Part shown: piece after piece, positions 55,333 through 63,941 of the stretch
How the letters are laid out: every line of letters begins with the position of its first letter
Position numbering within the stretch: position 1 is the stretch's first letter
NCBI RefSeq assembly: GCF_000718635.1
Contig: NZ_JOBF01000006.1
Coordinates: forward strand, 62,001 to 126,000
Source: Streptomyces varsoviensis
Lineage (GTDB): Bacteria > Actinomycetota > Actinomycetes > Streptomycetales > Streptomycetaceae
Length of the DNA stretch: 64,000 nt
Direction: 5' to 3'
The notes under the pieces: generated by a model
Seen by the model: the letters and a program-made list of their open reading frames with translations, nothing else
What the model was told of the DNA's origin: nothing
Database searches by the model: none
Program-made: the position numbers and the translations under genes

Positions 55333-57018
55333 ATGAGGTGGGCGGCGGCAGAGGCGAGCGACGGGGGTGTCCGTCTCTGCCCGCTCACGCCCGACGGGCG
55401 CCCTGCCGGGCCCGTCCGTACGGCGGGGAGCCTGGCCGAGGCGGTGCGGTCGCGGCCGGATGCCGACCGCTGGGTCTGGCGGTGCAGCGCCGAGGCGTAT
55501 CCGCGCCTCCTGGAGGCCGGGGTCCGCGTGGAGCGGTGCTATGACGTGGAGGCGGCGGAAGCGCTCCTCATCGGCCATGAGGAGGGACAGGCGGGCCAGC
55601 CGCGCTCCCTGGCGGCGGCCTGGGCGCGGCTGCGGGGGCTGCCGGTGCCCGAGGACGCGCCCGTACGGGCCGCGGACACGCAGCCGTCCCTGTTCGCGCC
55701 GGGCCCGGTGCCGCTGCCGCCCGGCGTCGACCCGCTCGACGCGCTCCTGGAGGTGTACGCGGGACAGCTCGCCCGGATGGACGCCGCCGAACACCCCGGC
55801 CGGCTGCGGCTGCTGACGGCCGCCGAGTCCGCCGGCACGCTCGTGGCGGCGGAGCTGAACCGCGCCGGGGTGCCCTGGCGGGCCGACGTGCACCGGGAGC
55901 TGCTGGCCGAGCTGCTCGGCGAGCGCTACCCCGGCGGGCTGGAGCCGCAGCGCCTAGCGGAGCTGGCAGAGCGGGTCTCGGCGGCGTTCGGCGGGATGCG
56001 GGTCCGGCCGGACCTGCCGGCCGACATCATCAAGGCGTTCGCCAGGGACGGCATCGCGCTGACGTCGACGCGGGCGTGGGAGCTGAAGGAGGTCGACCAC
56101 CCGGCCGTGGCGCCGCTGCTCCAGTACAAGAAGCTCTACCGGCTGTATACGGCGCACGGCTGGTCGTGGCTCCAGTCGTGGGTGCGCGACGGCCGGTTCC
56201 ACGCCGAGTACGTGCCAGGCGGCGCCGTCTCCGGCCGCTGGACCACCAACGGCGGCGGGGCGCTGCAGATCCCGAAGATCGTCCGGCGGGCGGTGGTCGC
56301 CGATCCGGGCTGGCGGCTGGTGGTGGCCGACGCGGACCAGATGGAGCCGCGCGTGCTCGCCGCCGTCTCCCGCGACCCCGGGCTGATGGCGGCGGCCGAC
56401 AGCGACCGCGATCTGTACGCGGCCCTGGCGGAGCGGGCCTTCGGGGGCAACCGCGACCGCGCCAAGATCGGAATGCTCGGCGCGATCTACGGCCAGACCT
56501 CCGGCGACGCTCTCAAGCACATGGCGGACCTGCGCCGCCGCTACCCCGCCGCCGTCGCGTACGTGGACGACGCGGCCCGCGCCGGGGAGGAGGGGCGGCT
56601 CGTACGGACCTGGCTCGGCCGCACGTGCCCGCCGGCGTCCCTGGCAGCGGCGGCGGACGAGGCGGGGCTTCCACAGGAGGCGACCCCGCCTTCGGACGGG
56701 TACGGGTACGGTTCGACGCCCGCCGCCCGCGCCCGCGGCCGGTTCACCCGGAACTTCGTGGTGCAGGGCAGCGCGGCGGACTGGGCGGTGCTGATGCTGG
56801 CCGCGCTGCGCCAGGACCTGGCGGGGCTCAGCGCGGAACTGGTCTTCTTCCAGCACGACGAGGTGATCGTGCACTGCCCGGCGGAGGAGACCGACGCCGT
56901 GGTCGAGGCGGTCCGCGCGGCGGGCGACCGCGCCGGGCGCGTGGCCTTCGGCGAGACGCCGGTGCGGTTCGCGTTCAGCACGGCGGTCGTCGAGTGCTAC
57001 GCGGACGCCAAGGCGTAA
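55333..57018 (+). CDS. PolA-like family A DNA polymerase with a degenerate exonuclease domain
   Basis: The 561-residue protein has a complete family A polymerase domain (about 165-560): motif A VVADADQMEPRVLA with the catalytic Asp and steric-gate Glu, motif B RDRAKIGMLGAIYGQTSG and motif C FFQHDEVIVH. The N-terminal 150 residues occupy the 3'-5' exonuclease position but lack recognisable DEDD residues, and there is no 5' nuclease domain. Streptomyces carry such a second PolA-like enzyme besides PolA; a role in repair or specialised synthesis is likely. The ATG is at 55333. Confidence 0.9.
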   Translation: MRWAAAEASDGGVRLCPLTPDGRPAGPVRTAGSLAEAVRSRPDADRWVWRCSAEAYPRLLEAGVRVERCYDVEAAEALLIGHEEGQAGQPRSLAAAWARLRGLPVPEDAPVRAADTQPSLFAPGPVPLPPGVDPLDALLEVYAGQLARMDAAEHPGRLRLLTAAESAGTLVAAELNRAGVPWRADVHRELLAELLGERYPGGLEPQRLAELAERVSAAFGGMRVRPDLPADIIKAFARDGIALTSTRAWELKEVDHPAVAPLLQYKKLYRLYTAHGWSWLQSWVRDGRFHAEYVPGGAVSGRWTTNGGGALQIPKIVRRAVVADPGWRLVVADADQMEPRVLAAVSRDPGLMAAADSDRDLYAALAERAFGGNRDRAKIGMLGAIYGQTSGDALKHMADLRRRYPAAVAYVDDAARAGEEGRLVRTWLGRTCPPASLAAAADEAGLPQEATPPSDGYGYGSTPAARARGRFTRNFVVQGSAADWAVLMLAALRQDLAGLSAELVFFQHDEVIVHCPAEETDAVVEAVRAAGDRAGRVAFGETPVRFAFSTAVVECYADAKA

Positions 57019-57179
57019 CGATTCGCCGCGGGGCGCGTCAGCGGCGGATGGCAACCCGCCAACCGGGCGTCACGCGATCGGCTCTTTCACCGAAGTTTCG
57101 CCGGAATTGGGGCGCTTGGCGCGCGTACCTTCAATTTGCGTCATTCGCGGCAAGGATCGCCAAGAGTCAGGAGAACCCC

Positions 57180-57599
57180 ATGTCCATGACCGCCCCTCTC
57201 GTCACTCTGGTCACCCGCGGCAAGAAGGCCGCGGCGGGCGCCGGCGTCCTCGCCACGGCCGCCGCCCTCGGGGCCACGCTGCTCGCCGCGGCCCCCGCCC
57301 AGGCCGCCCCCGCCCGGCCGTACGGCACCGTCACCAGCTCCTCCGGCCTCTTCGAGCGCCAATACCCCAGCACCGACTCCGCGGTGCGCGGCAGCCTCAA
57401 GCACGGCGCCCAGGTCGGCCTCCGCTGCAAGGTCCGCGCCCAGAACATCGGCGGGAACACCATCTGGTACCTGCTGCGCGACCGCGCCACCTGGGTCACG
57501 GCGAAGTACGTCGACAACACCGGTGACGTGAAGTACTGCAAGGACGTACAGCGCAGCAAGGTCGTCCACTACCCGGCAGCAAAGCGCCCCAGGGGCTGA
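57180..57599 (+). CDS. Secreted SH3-like small protein
   Basis: The 139-residue protein has a long signal peptide (MSMTAPLVTLVTRGKKAAAGA then an Ala-rich core, cleavage likely after AQA at 42). A mature bacterial SH3-like domain of about 95 residues follows, with two cysteines (CKVRAQNIGGNTIWYLLRD, YCKDV). Streptomyces secrete many such proteins with unknown roles, probably cell-wall binding. AGGAG precedes the ATG at 57180. The gene end opens an array of tandem repeats of its own last codons. Confidence 0.88.
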   Translation: MSMTAPLVTLVTRGKKAAAGAGVLATAAALGATLLAAAPAQAAPARPYGTVTSSSGLFERQYPSTDSAVRGSLKHGAQVGLRCKVRAQNIGGNTIWYLLRDRATWVTAKYVDNTGDVKYCKDVQRSKVVHYPAAKRPRG

Positions 57600-57715
57600 C
57601 GGGGCCTTGCCGGCCGGGCGCTGACGGCGGCCTGACCGGCCGGGGGCTGGCGGGGGCCTAGCCGGCCGAGGCTGACGACGGCCTAGCCGGTCGGGCGCTA
57701 GCGGGCGGCCTGAAA
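57591..57715. repeat. Five 26-base repeats starting at the stop of the SH3-like gene
   Basis: Units begin at 57591, 57617, 57643, 57669 and 57694 (lengths 26, 26, 26, 25 and partial). Each has the form GGGGCTGACGGNGGCCT.GCCGGCCG. The first contains the gene's last codons and stop. Confidence 0.88.
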
Positions 57716-57782
57716 CGGGGCCGAGTAAGGGACCAGGGCCACCCCCACCCGGGCCGCCCGCATGCAAGGCCCCCGCGCCGCC

Positions 57783-58110
57783 CGCCCACCCACCGTTCGA
57801 GGGCGCCGAGACGGGAGAGGGACCGGGGCTGCCCACCCACCGTTCGAGACGGACGAGAGGGAAGGGGTTGCCACCCACCCACCGTTCGAGGGACGACGAG
57901 AGCGGAGGCGCCGGGGCTGCCCACCCACCACTCGACGGCGACGAGAGGGAAGAGGCCAGGGTGGCCACCCACTCACCGTTCGAGGGCGACGAGAGAGGAG
58001 GGGCTGGGGGTTGCCCCCACCCTCCCCCGCCCACCCGGGGCGGGCAGCGAGCAAAGGGGGCCCACCCACCCACCGTTCGAGAGCGACGAGAGAGGAGGGG
58101 CCGGGGCCGT
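57783..58110. repeat. Seven-unit array of a roughly 48-base repeat
   Basis: CCCACCCACCGTTCGAG-type unit heads begin at 57783, 57830, 57872, 57920, 57968, a decayed one near 58016, and 58065. The unit body is a purine-rich GACGAGAGGGAAGGGGCCGGGG. The array lies in the 854-base spacer (57600-58453), which has no gene on either strand that I would accept. Confidence 0.88.
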
Positions 58111-58211
58111 AGGGGTGGGGTCCGGAACGCTGACGTGTATTTGTGGGCCGGAGTGCCGGATGAGATGACGGTTCCGGGTTTGCGGCCCGTAAATATGCGG
58201 TGGAGGGCCCC

Positions 58212-58292
58212 ACCCCGTAGGCCCCGGCCCCGCACCCAACCCCGTAGGCCCCGACCCCGCACCCAACCCCATAGGCCCCGGCCCCGCACCCA
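58212..58292. repeat. Three tandem copies of a 27-base unit
   Basis: ACCCCGTAGGCCCCGGCCCC then GCACCCA is repeated at 58212, 58239 and 58266 with one or two changes per copy. It is the third repeat family in the same spacer. The remaining 58293-58453 should hold the promoter of the MreB-like gene. Confidence 0.88.
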
Positions 58293-58453
58293 ACACGCCG
58301 ACGGCCCGGCCCCGCCACTGTGCGGTGCCGGGCCGTTGTCGTAGGCGGGGCCCGGGCCTACGGGCAGCCGAGGGCTGACGGTTCGTCACCGGCCTTACCC
58401 CGAGCGGCGCATCCCGACATGCGGGCCGGTCCAGGCGCCCACACGATGGGGGC

Positions 58454-59485
58454 ATGACTCTCAGCCTCGATCAACTGCGCCGTTGCCATGTAGCCGTCGA
58501 CCTCGGAGCGGCCCGTACCCGCGTCTACCTCAAACATCAGGGCCTGATCGTGGACGAGCCGAGCGTGGCCTCCGTCAACACCAACACCGGCGCCCTGATC
58601 GCGGTGGGCACGCTCGCCGAGCGCATGGCGGGCCGCACGCCCGAGCACATCCGCGTGGTGCGCCCGGTCTCCGGCGGCACCGTCGTCGACATCGACATGG
58701 CCCAGCGCATGCTGCGCTACCTCGTCGGCGACAAGGTCCGCAGGGCGTGGCGGCGCAAGCCGACGCTGCGAGCGGCGGTCTGCGTGCCGCACGAGGCGGA
58801 GCCGCTGGCGCTGCGAGCCGCCGTCGAGACGATGACCGGCCTCGGCGCGCGCCGCGTCGAGTTGGTCGACACGCTCATCGCGGCGGCGGTCGGCTGCGGA
58901 CTGCCCGTGGAACAGGCCGAGGCGACGATGATCGTGGTGTGCGGAGCGGCGACCACGCAGGTCGCCGTGTTGTCGCTGGGCGCGATCGTGGCCGCCGAGA
59001 AGGTCCCGCTCGGCGGGGACGCGATCGACCACGCGGTCGTACAGCACCTGCGCAACACCCACGAACTGGTGCTGCCTAGCCAGGGCGTGCGCCCCCTGCA
59101 CCTGGCCCTGAACGCGAGCGGCCCGGACGGCTGGGAGGGCACGGAGGTGCACGGCCGGGACGTGTCGACCGGGTGCGCCCGTTCCGTACGCGTCGACGGC
59201 CGCGAGGTGCGGGACGCCATCCACACCCCGCTCACGGCCGTACTCGACTCCATCGGCCGGGTGCTGCGGCTCTGCCCGCCCGACCTCGTGGCGGACCTCG
59301 GGGACCGCGGCGTCATGCTGGCCGGCGGCAGCGCGCGGCTGCCAGGGCTGGACAAGATGCTCAGGTCGGCTACGGGGATGCCGGTGCACGTCGCACGCAA
59401 CGCGGACGTGTGCGCGGTCGAGGGGCTCGGCTCGATGCTGGAGGGCCGGCTCAAGCCGCTGGTCCTGGAGCCGGTCACGACCTGA
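58454..59485 (+). CDS. MreB/Mbl-like actin-family protein
   Basis: The 343-residue protein has the actin-fold layout of MreB: phosphate-1 motif VDLGAARTRVY (15-25), VVRPVSGGTVVDIDMAQRMLRYLV, an AVCVPHEAEPLALRAAVE segment, phosphate-2 region VVCGAATTQVAVLSLG, PLGGDAIDHAVVQHLR and the adenosine motif VMLAGGSARLPGLDKML. The canonical DLGTANTLVY and DIGGGTTE motifs are altered, so it belongs to the divergent Mbl-like group of Streptomyces rather than MreB proper. The ATG is at 58454. Confidence 0.88.
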   Translation: MTLSLDQLRRCHVAVDLGAARTRVYLKHQGLIVDEPSVASVNTNTGALIAVGTLAERMAGRTPEHIRVVRPVSGGTVVDIDMAQRMLRYLVGDKVRRAWRRKPTLRAAVCVPHEAEPLALRAAVETMTGLGARRVELVDTLIAAAVGCGLPVEQAEATMIVVCGAATTQVAVLSLGAIVAAEKVPLGGDAIDHAVVQHLRNTHELVLPSQGVRPLHLALNASGPDGWEGTEVHGRDVSTGCARSVRVDGREVRDAIHTPLTAVLDSIGRVLRLCPPDLVADLGDRGVMLAGGSARLPGLDKMLRSATGMPVHVARNADVCAVEGLGSMLEGRLKPLVLEPVTT

Positions 59486-59572
59486 GGAACGCGTCCGGCG
59501 CTCTTGGGAACTTCTTTACCCCTGCCGCAGTTCTGCCTGTGCACCCCTATTTGCACGAGGAGAGAAACGCAC

Positions 59573-60028
59573 ATGGCGCTGTGGGACAAGCTCAAGGATT
59601 CCGCGACGGCGATGCAGGGCCAGTTGGTGGCGAAGAAGAACGACCTCAAGAGCGGGGCGTTCCGTGACGCGAGCATGGCGATGTGTGCGCTGGTGGCGGC
59701 CGCCGACGGGTCCATCGACGCCTCGGAGCGGCAGCGCGTCGCCTCGCTGATCGCCACCAACGAAGTCCTCCAGAACTTCCCCGCCGACGACCTCCAGGCC
59801 CGCTTCAACGACTACTGCCAGAAGCTGACCGTCGACTTCGACTTCGGCAAGGTCAGCGTTCTGCAGACCATCGGCAAGGTGCAGAAGAAGCCGACCGAGG
59901 CGCGGGCCGTCATCCAGATCGGCATCGTCATCGGCGGCGCCGACGGCGACTTCGACAAAACGGAGCAGGCCGTCGTCCGCGAGGCGTGCTACGCGGTGGG
60001 CATCGACCCGAACGAGTTCGACCTCTAG
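59573..60028 (+). CDS. TerB-like tellurite-resistance-family protein
   Basis: The 151-residue helical protein is of the TerB/DUF533 type. Two acidic helix-hairpins, AADGSIDASERQ (about 43-54) and GGADGDFDKTEQAV (about 122-135), match the paired metal-binding sites of TerB. GAGGAGAG precedes the ATG at 59573. It has no ter neighbours here; TerB-like proteins in Streptomyces occur in stress and differentiation settings. Confidence 0.9.
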   Translation: MALWDKLKDSATAMQGQLVAKKNDLKSGAFRDASMAMCALVAAADGSIDASERQRVASLIATNEVLQNFPADDLQARFNDYCQKLTVDFDFGKVSVLQTIGKVQKKPTEARAVIQIGIVIGGADGDFDKTEQAVVREACYAVGIDPNEFDL

Positions 60029-60084
60029 TCGATCGAAGAGTCAAAACAGTCGAACTCTCGCCGGCCCCTTCGGTCGGCGGCTGA

Positions 60085-60119
60085 GAGAGCGCGGTCCGCC
60101 GAGCGCGGTCCGCGCTCTC
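60085..60119. terminator. Bidirectional terminator hairpin after the TerB-like gene
   Basis: GAGAGCGCGG (60085-60094) pairs perfectly with CCGCGCTCTC (60110-60119) across a 15-base loop in the convergent spacer. Confidence 0.75.
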
Positions 60120-60197
60120 GCGCGTACGAGCGGTCGCTCGCCCGTCGCGTACGGCCGTACGAGCCCCACCCTGGCAACCGTAGGCCCCGACCCGCCG

Positions 60198-61481
60198 CTA
60201 CCGGCCCCGCCGCCAGTCCTCCGCCAGCGCGACCGCCTTGAGCTGGGCGATCGTCAGCGCGGGCGTGGCGCGGGTGGCGGGTGACAACTGGCTGCCCGAG
60301 TTGGTGGCGGAGACCACGACGCGCAGCCCGTCGGTCCGGATCGTGTCGACCGTCCACACCACCACCCCCGCCCCGCCCTTCTCCCCGGGCCCCTTGCTCA
60401 CCGCGAATTTCGTGCCGTCCGGCAGGGTCGTGACGTCGAGGCTCCGGAATATGTCGGACTCGACGTCCAGCATGTTCGGCTGCACATTGATCTCGACGAG
60501 GCTCGCGCCCTTCCCGTCGTCCGCCGTCACATGGGCGTAAACGCCCTCCTGCGCGGTCACCTCCCCGTACGTCGGCCCCTTGGGCAGCAGCCGCCGGAAG
60601 GTGGCCTTGATGTCCGCCGCGGTCGGGCCGGTCGGCGTGGGCGTCGGTCCGGCGGGCGGCACGGCGGCGAGCACGGGCGCCCATCGGGCGTCCCGGACCA
60701 GGTCGGTCATGCGTGCCAGGTCCAGCGGCGGGTCGTCGCGCGTGATCGGCTCGCCCTTCTCGACGGGCGCGTTCCACTCGGACGCGGTGACGTAGCGGCC
60801 GTCCTTGGTGGCGAGGGTGGCCTCCCACAGCTTGATGCCGTCGCGCCGGTCCGGGTACTCGTACCCCTGGGAGCTCACCAGTACGGCGCCGTCGCTCAGC
60901 GGTGTGCTCGTGCACCGGGTGTACGGGGCCAGCGCCGGGTCCGGGCATTCCCGGTCCCCGTCCGTGCCGATCCTGACGTCGATCGCCCCCGCGCCCTGCC
61001 CGTCGTCGTACACCACATGCGCGTAGGCCATCTTGGCCGCGCCCTTCGGGCCGAGACCTCGGCCCTGCGCACCGGAGACCCTGCCGCCCGGTAGGGCCGA
61101 TGTGAGCAGTTCGATCATCTCCTTGCCGGTGACGGTCCGGCCCCCGCCGTCGGCGGTCTTCTTCGACGCGCCGCGGTCGGCCACGGTGCCCTTCTCCCCT
61201 GCCTTCTCCCCTCCCTTCGCCCCTCCCCCGCCGATCGCTCCGCCGAGGACCGCGCCGCCGACGACGACCGCGGCGAGCGCCAGCGCGCCGCCCGCGACGG
61301 CCGCCGCACGCCGCCGCTTGCGGGCGCGTCCGCGCGCGAGACCGCCGTCGGCCAGGGCCTGGGCGTCGGCCGAGAAGGCGTCGCCGGCTCGGCGCAGCGC
61401 ACCGCCGAGTTCGCCCTCGAAGGAAGCGGCGGAGGAGCCTTGGGGCTCGTCGGCCTTCGAGGGGGCACGGTCGGAATCCAT
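60198..61481 (-). CDS. Single-pass membrane protein coupled to a sigma factor
   Basis: The 427-residue protein has an N-terminal cytoplasmic part (1-55), one membrane helix after an Arg cluster (about 58-83) and a large outside domain with two similar halves (MAYAHVVYDDGQGAGAIDVRI and YAHVTADDGKGASLVEINV). An ECF-type sigma gene lies just upstream (29-base gap), so a sigma-regulating or signal-sensing role is likely, though no known anti-sigma motif (HxxxCxxC) is present. The ATG is at 61481. The linker after the helix is Gly/Lys-rich. Confidence 0.85.
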   Translation of the reverse strand: MDSDRAPSKADEPQGSSAASFEGELGGALRRAGDAFSADAQALADGGLARGRARKRRRAAAVAGGALALAAVVVGGAVLGGAIGGGGAKGGEKAGEKGTVADRGASKKTADGGGRTVTGKEMIELLTSALPGGRVSGAQGRGLGPKGAAKMAYAHVVYDDGQGAGAIDVRIGTDGDRECPDPALAPYTRCTSTPLSDGAVLVSSQGYEYPDRRDGIKLWEATLATKDGRYVTASEWNAPVEKGEPITRDDPPLDLARMTDLVRDARWAPVLAAVPPAGPTPTPTGPTAADIKATFRRLLPKGPTYGEVTAQEGVYAHVTADDGKGASLVEINVQPNMLDVESDIFRSLDVTTLPDGTKFAVSKGPGEKGGAGVVVWTVDTIRTDGLRVVVSATNSGSQLSPATRATPALTIAQLKAVALAEDWRRGR

Positions 61482-61510
61482 GAGCAACCACCGTCTCTCG
61501 TCCGGGTACT

Positions 61511-62020
61511 TCAGTGCGCGGCGTATTCGGCGAGGCTGCCGCCCAGCAGGTCGCGCAGCCTGCCCAGGGCCCGTACGGACCGGGTCCGCACCGCGCCGGA
61601 GCTGACGCGCATCGCCTCGGCGGTCTCCTCGATGCTGCGGTCCTCCCAGTAGCGCAGCACCACCACCGCCCGGTCCTTGGCCGACAACTGCCCGAGGGCG
61701 CCGAGCAGCGCGAGCCGCAGCGCCATGTCGTCGCAGTCCGCGGCGTGCGGTTCGGGCAGTTCGTCCGTGGGGCGCTCGTGGCTGCTGCGCCGTCTGCGGT
61801 GGGTGAGGAAGGCCCGTACGAGCACGGTCTGGGCGTACCCGGCGGGGTTGCCGATCGAGGAGACGCGGCGCCAGGCGACATACATCCGGCCGAGGGTCTC
61901 CTGCACCAGATCCTCGGCGAGGTGAGTGTCCCCGCTGGTCAGCAGGCATGCGGAGCGGAAGAGATGCCCGCTCCGGCCGGCCGCGAACTCCAGAAAGCCG
62001 TCCACGTCGGACGCTCTCAT
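61511..62020 (-). CDS. SigE-family ECF RNA polymerase sigma factor
   Basis: A protein of about 169 residues has sigma region 2 (LFRSACLLTSGDTHLAEDLVQETLGRMYVAWRRV) and region 4 (ALGQLSAKDRAVVVLRYWEDRSIEETAEAMRVSSGAVRTRSVRAL). The start is uncertain: ATG 62020 (MRASDVDGFLEFAAG) fits the family, and GTG 62038 is in frame. It is the first gene of a pair with the membrane protein downstream. The spacer upstream (62039-62220) has no further gene. Confidence 0.92.
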   Translation of the reverse strand: MRASDVDGFLEFAAGRSGHLFRSACLLTSGDTHLAEDLVQETLGRMYVAWRRVSSIGNPAGYAQTVLVRAFLTHRRRRSSHERPTDELPEPHAADCDDMALRLALLGALGQLSAKDRAVVVLRYWEDRSIEETAEAMRVSSGAVRTRSVRALGRLRDLLGGSLAEYAAH

Positions 62021-62220
62021 CCCCACCCCGATCGTCACTCACGCACCGTCAGCGCCTCGCCTACACCTCACTGACGCGCCGGGCGCACCGAAATGTTTCA
62101 GGCGAATTCAAGCCAAAGGGGAACAGGGGTAGCGGGGGTGCGGAGTAGGCAGGGGGGTGCGCCGGGAAACGTACGAGTCGGCGGGGCAGTCGTGCGCCGG
62201 GATACGTACGACCCCGAGGG

Positions 62221-62844
62221 TCAGCCGCGTGCCGTTACGGACTCGGGAGCGGCCAGTTCGCGGGAGACGAAGTCCACCAGGAGCTCGCGCATCACGGTGA
62301 TCGTCATGCCCGGCGCGCCCGTCAGGACCTGGATGGCCGCGCCGTCGGTGAGGGCGGTCAGCCGCAGGGCCACGTTCTCGGGGTCGGCGTCGGGGCGGAA
62401 GACGCCTTGGCGCACGCCGCGCCGCACGGTCCGTACGACGGCGTCGTGCCAGCGGGCGTAGAACTCGTTGTGCGCGGGGCGGAATTCGGGGCGTACGACC
62501 GCTTCGGCCCAGTACTGGAGCCAGATCGACCACTCGTCGCGGACCCTGCCGACTCTCGGGACCTGCATGTCGATGAGCTTGAGCAGCCGTTCATGGGCGT
62601 TGTCGATGGCCTTCAGCTCGACGCTCTGCCGGTTGAACGCCTGCTCCACGCAGTACTTGAGGGCCGCGGTGAGGACGTCGTTCTTGCCCGGGAAGTAGTA
62701 GTGCACGGTGCCGGTGCTGGTGCCGCAGACCTTGGCGATGTCCGCGATCCGCACGGCGTGGAATCCGCGCTCGGCGATCAACTGCCAGGTGGCCTCCAGG
62801 ATGGCCGCCCGGCGGTCCTCGTCGCTGCGGGGCCTGTCCGCCAT
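62221..62844 (-). CDS. TetR-family (BetI-like) transcriptional regulator
   Basis: The 207-residue protein starts at MADRPRSDEDRRAAI. It has the TetR helix-turn-helix (IADIAKVCGTSTGTVHYYFPGKNDVL) and a C-terminal BetI/AcrR-like domain (WLQYWAEAVVRPEF, ALTDGAAIQVLTG). ATG 62844 is chosen for GGGGGAG nine bases upstream; the ATG at 62862 is in frame. It is divergent from the SDR gene. The same sixteen-base operator occurs in front of both genes, so it probably represses both. Confidence 0.92.
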   Translation of the reverse strand: MADRPRSDEDRRAAILEATWQLIAERGFHAVRIADIAKVCGTSTGTVHYYFPGKNDVLTAALKYCVEQAFNRQSVELKAIDNAHERLLKLIDMQVPRVGRVRDEWSIWLQYWAEAVVRPEFRPAHNEFYARWHDAVVRTVRRGVRQGVFRPDADPENVALRLTALTDGAAIQVLTGAPGMTITVMRELLVDFVSRELAAPESVTARG

Positions 62845-62914
62845 CTCCGCCGTCTCCCCCATCGGTTCATCGGTCCATCGGTTCCGGTCGTCGCTCCCTG
62901 CGGCGCCCCAGTCT

Positions 62915-62930
62915 ACTGACGCGGAAGTCA
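62915..62930. promoter_or_regulatory. TetR operator copy in front of the regulator gene
   Basis: ACTGACGCGGAAGTCA lies 71 bases upstream of the regulator ATG. It matches the site at 63022 except in the central three bases, giving the consensus ACTGACGCNNNAGTCA. Confidence 0.7.
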
Positions 62931-63021
62931 AAGGCAAGGACCGGGGCGTCCAGCATTAACACCCTCTGCTGCCATGGCAATTCTGTGTTTTCTCTTGACA
63001 TCCCCTCTACCCAAGGAGCTA

Positions 63022-63037
63022 ACTGACGCATCAGTCA
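63022..63037. promoter_or_regulatory. TetR operator copy in front of the SDR gene
   Basis: ACTGACGCATCAGTCA (dyad CTGAC/GTCAG) lies 31 bases before the SDR start. A TTGACA at 62995-63000 would put the transcription start at or next to the site, as expected for repression. Confidence 0.75.
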
Positions 63038-63068
63038 GATACTCCGGTCGAACCGAGGAGGAGACTCC

Positions 63069-63941
63069 GTGCGGAGCACAGAACACGCCGGAAAGGTCGC
63101 GCTGATCACCGGCGGCGGCACCGGCATCGGCCGGGCGGCGGCGCGGGACTTCGCCGCCGGCGGAGCCAAGGTCGTCGTCTGCGGACGCCGCCCCGAACCG
63201 CTCGAAGAGGTACGCGCCGAGCTCGCCGCCGCCGGGGCCGACTGCCTCGCCCTGCCCGCCGACATCCGCGACGAGGAGCAGGTGGCCGGGGTGGTGGAGC
63301 GGACCGTCGAGGCGTACGGCCGGATCGACGTGCTGGTCAACAACGCGGGCGGGCAGTTCACCGCGCCCGCCGAGGAGATCACGCCCAAGGGCTGGCGCGC
63401 CGTGCACCGCCTCGCGGTCGACGCCGCCTGGGACGTCACCCGCCAGGTCGCGCTCCGCGCGATGCTCCCGCAACGCTCCGGCGTCGTCTTCTTCATCGCC
63501 TTCTCGCCGCGCCGCGGCATCCCCGGCATGGTGCACGCCACGGCCGCCCGCGCCGCCGTGGAGAACCTCGCCGCGGGGCTCTGCCTGGAGTGGAGCCGCT
63601 ACGGCATCCGCACGGTCTGCGTCGCGCCCGGCACCATCGCCACCGACGGCCTCGACGAGGCGTACTCGGCCGCCGAACGCGCCCAGTGGGAGCAGGCCGT
63701 GCCACTCGGCCGGCTCGGCCGCCCCGAGGACGTCTCCGGCGTCATCTCCTTCCTCGCCTCGCCCGGCGGCGCGTACGTCTCCGGCACCACCGTCGTCGTC
63801 GACGGCGGCGCCGACGCCTGGGGCACCGGCCACCCCGTCCCCGCGCCCGCGCCCCTCCCGGAAGCCCGCACCCACACCCGGGACGCCGGCCGATCCGCCC
63901 CTGCGCCCGCCCCCGCGCCCCTCCCGGAGGTCCCCCGATGA
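63069..63941 (+). CDS. SDR-family oxidoreductase with an altered YxxxK site
   Basis: The 290-residue protein has the SDR cofactor motif TGGGTGIGRA (14-23), VNNAGG (90-95) and a C-terminal VVDGGADAWG. The usual catalytic Tyr and Lys are Ala157 and Arg161 in MVHATAARAAVENLA, while Ser146 is kept, so classical SDR chemistry is doubtful. About 35 residues of PAPAPLPE repeats form the C terminus. The GTG at 63069 is seven bases after AGGAGGAG. It is first of at least two co-directional genes, coupled to the next by ATGA. Confidence 0.88.
   Translation: MRSTEHAGKVALITGGGTGIGRAAARDFAAGGAKVVVCGRRPEPLEEVRAELAAAGADCLALPADIRDEEQVAGVVERTVEAYGRIDVLVNNAGGQFTAPAEEITPKGWRAVHRLAVDAAWDVTRQVALRAMLPQRSGVVFFIAFSPRRGIPGMVHATAARAAVENLAAGLCLEWSRYGIRTVCVAPGTIATDGLDEAYSAAERAQWEQAVPLGRLGRPEDVSGVISFLASPGGAYVSGTTVVVDGGADAWGTGHPVPAPAPLPEARTHTRDAGRSAPAPAPAPLPEVPR

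Noticed and set aside
57783..58110. Regularly spaced repeat that might be a CRISPR array
   Set aside because: Units are contiguous, degenerate and vary together along their whole length; there are no unique spacers and no cas genes.
57141..58289. Long leftward open frame of about 380 codons across the repeat spacer
   Set aside because: It overlaps a well-supported secreted-protein gene on the other strand and its sequence is only translated tandem repeat (RGRGLRGWV, SNGGWVG) with no fold-like composition or ribosome site.
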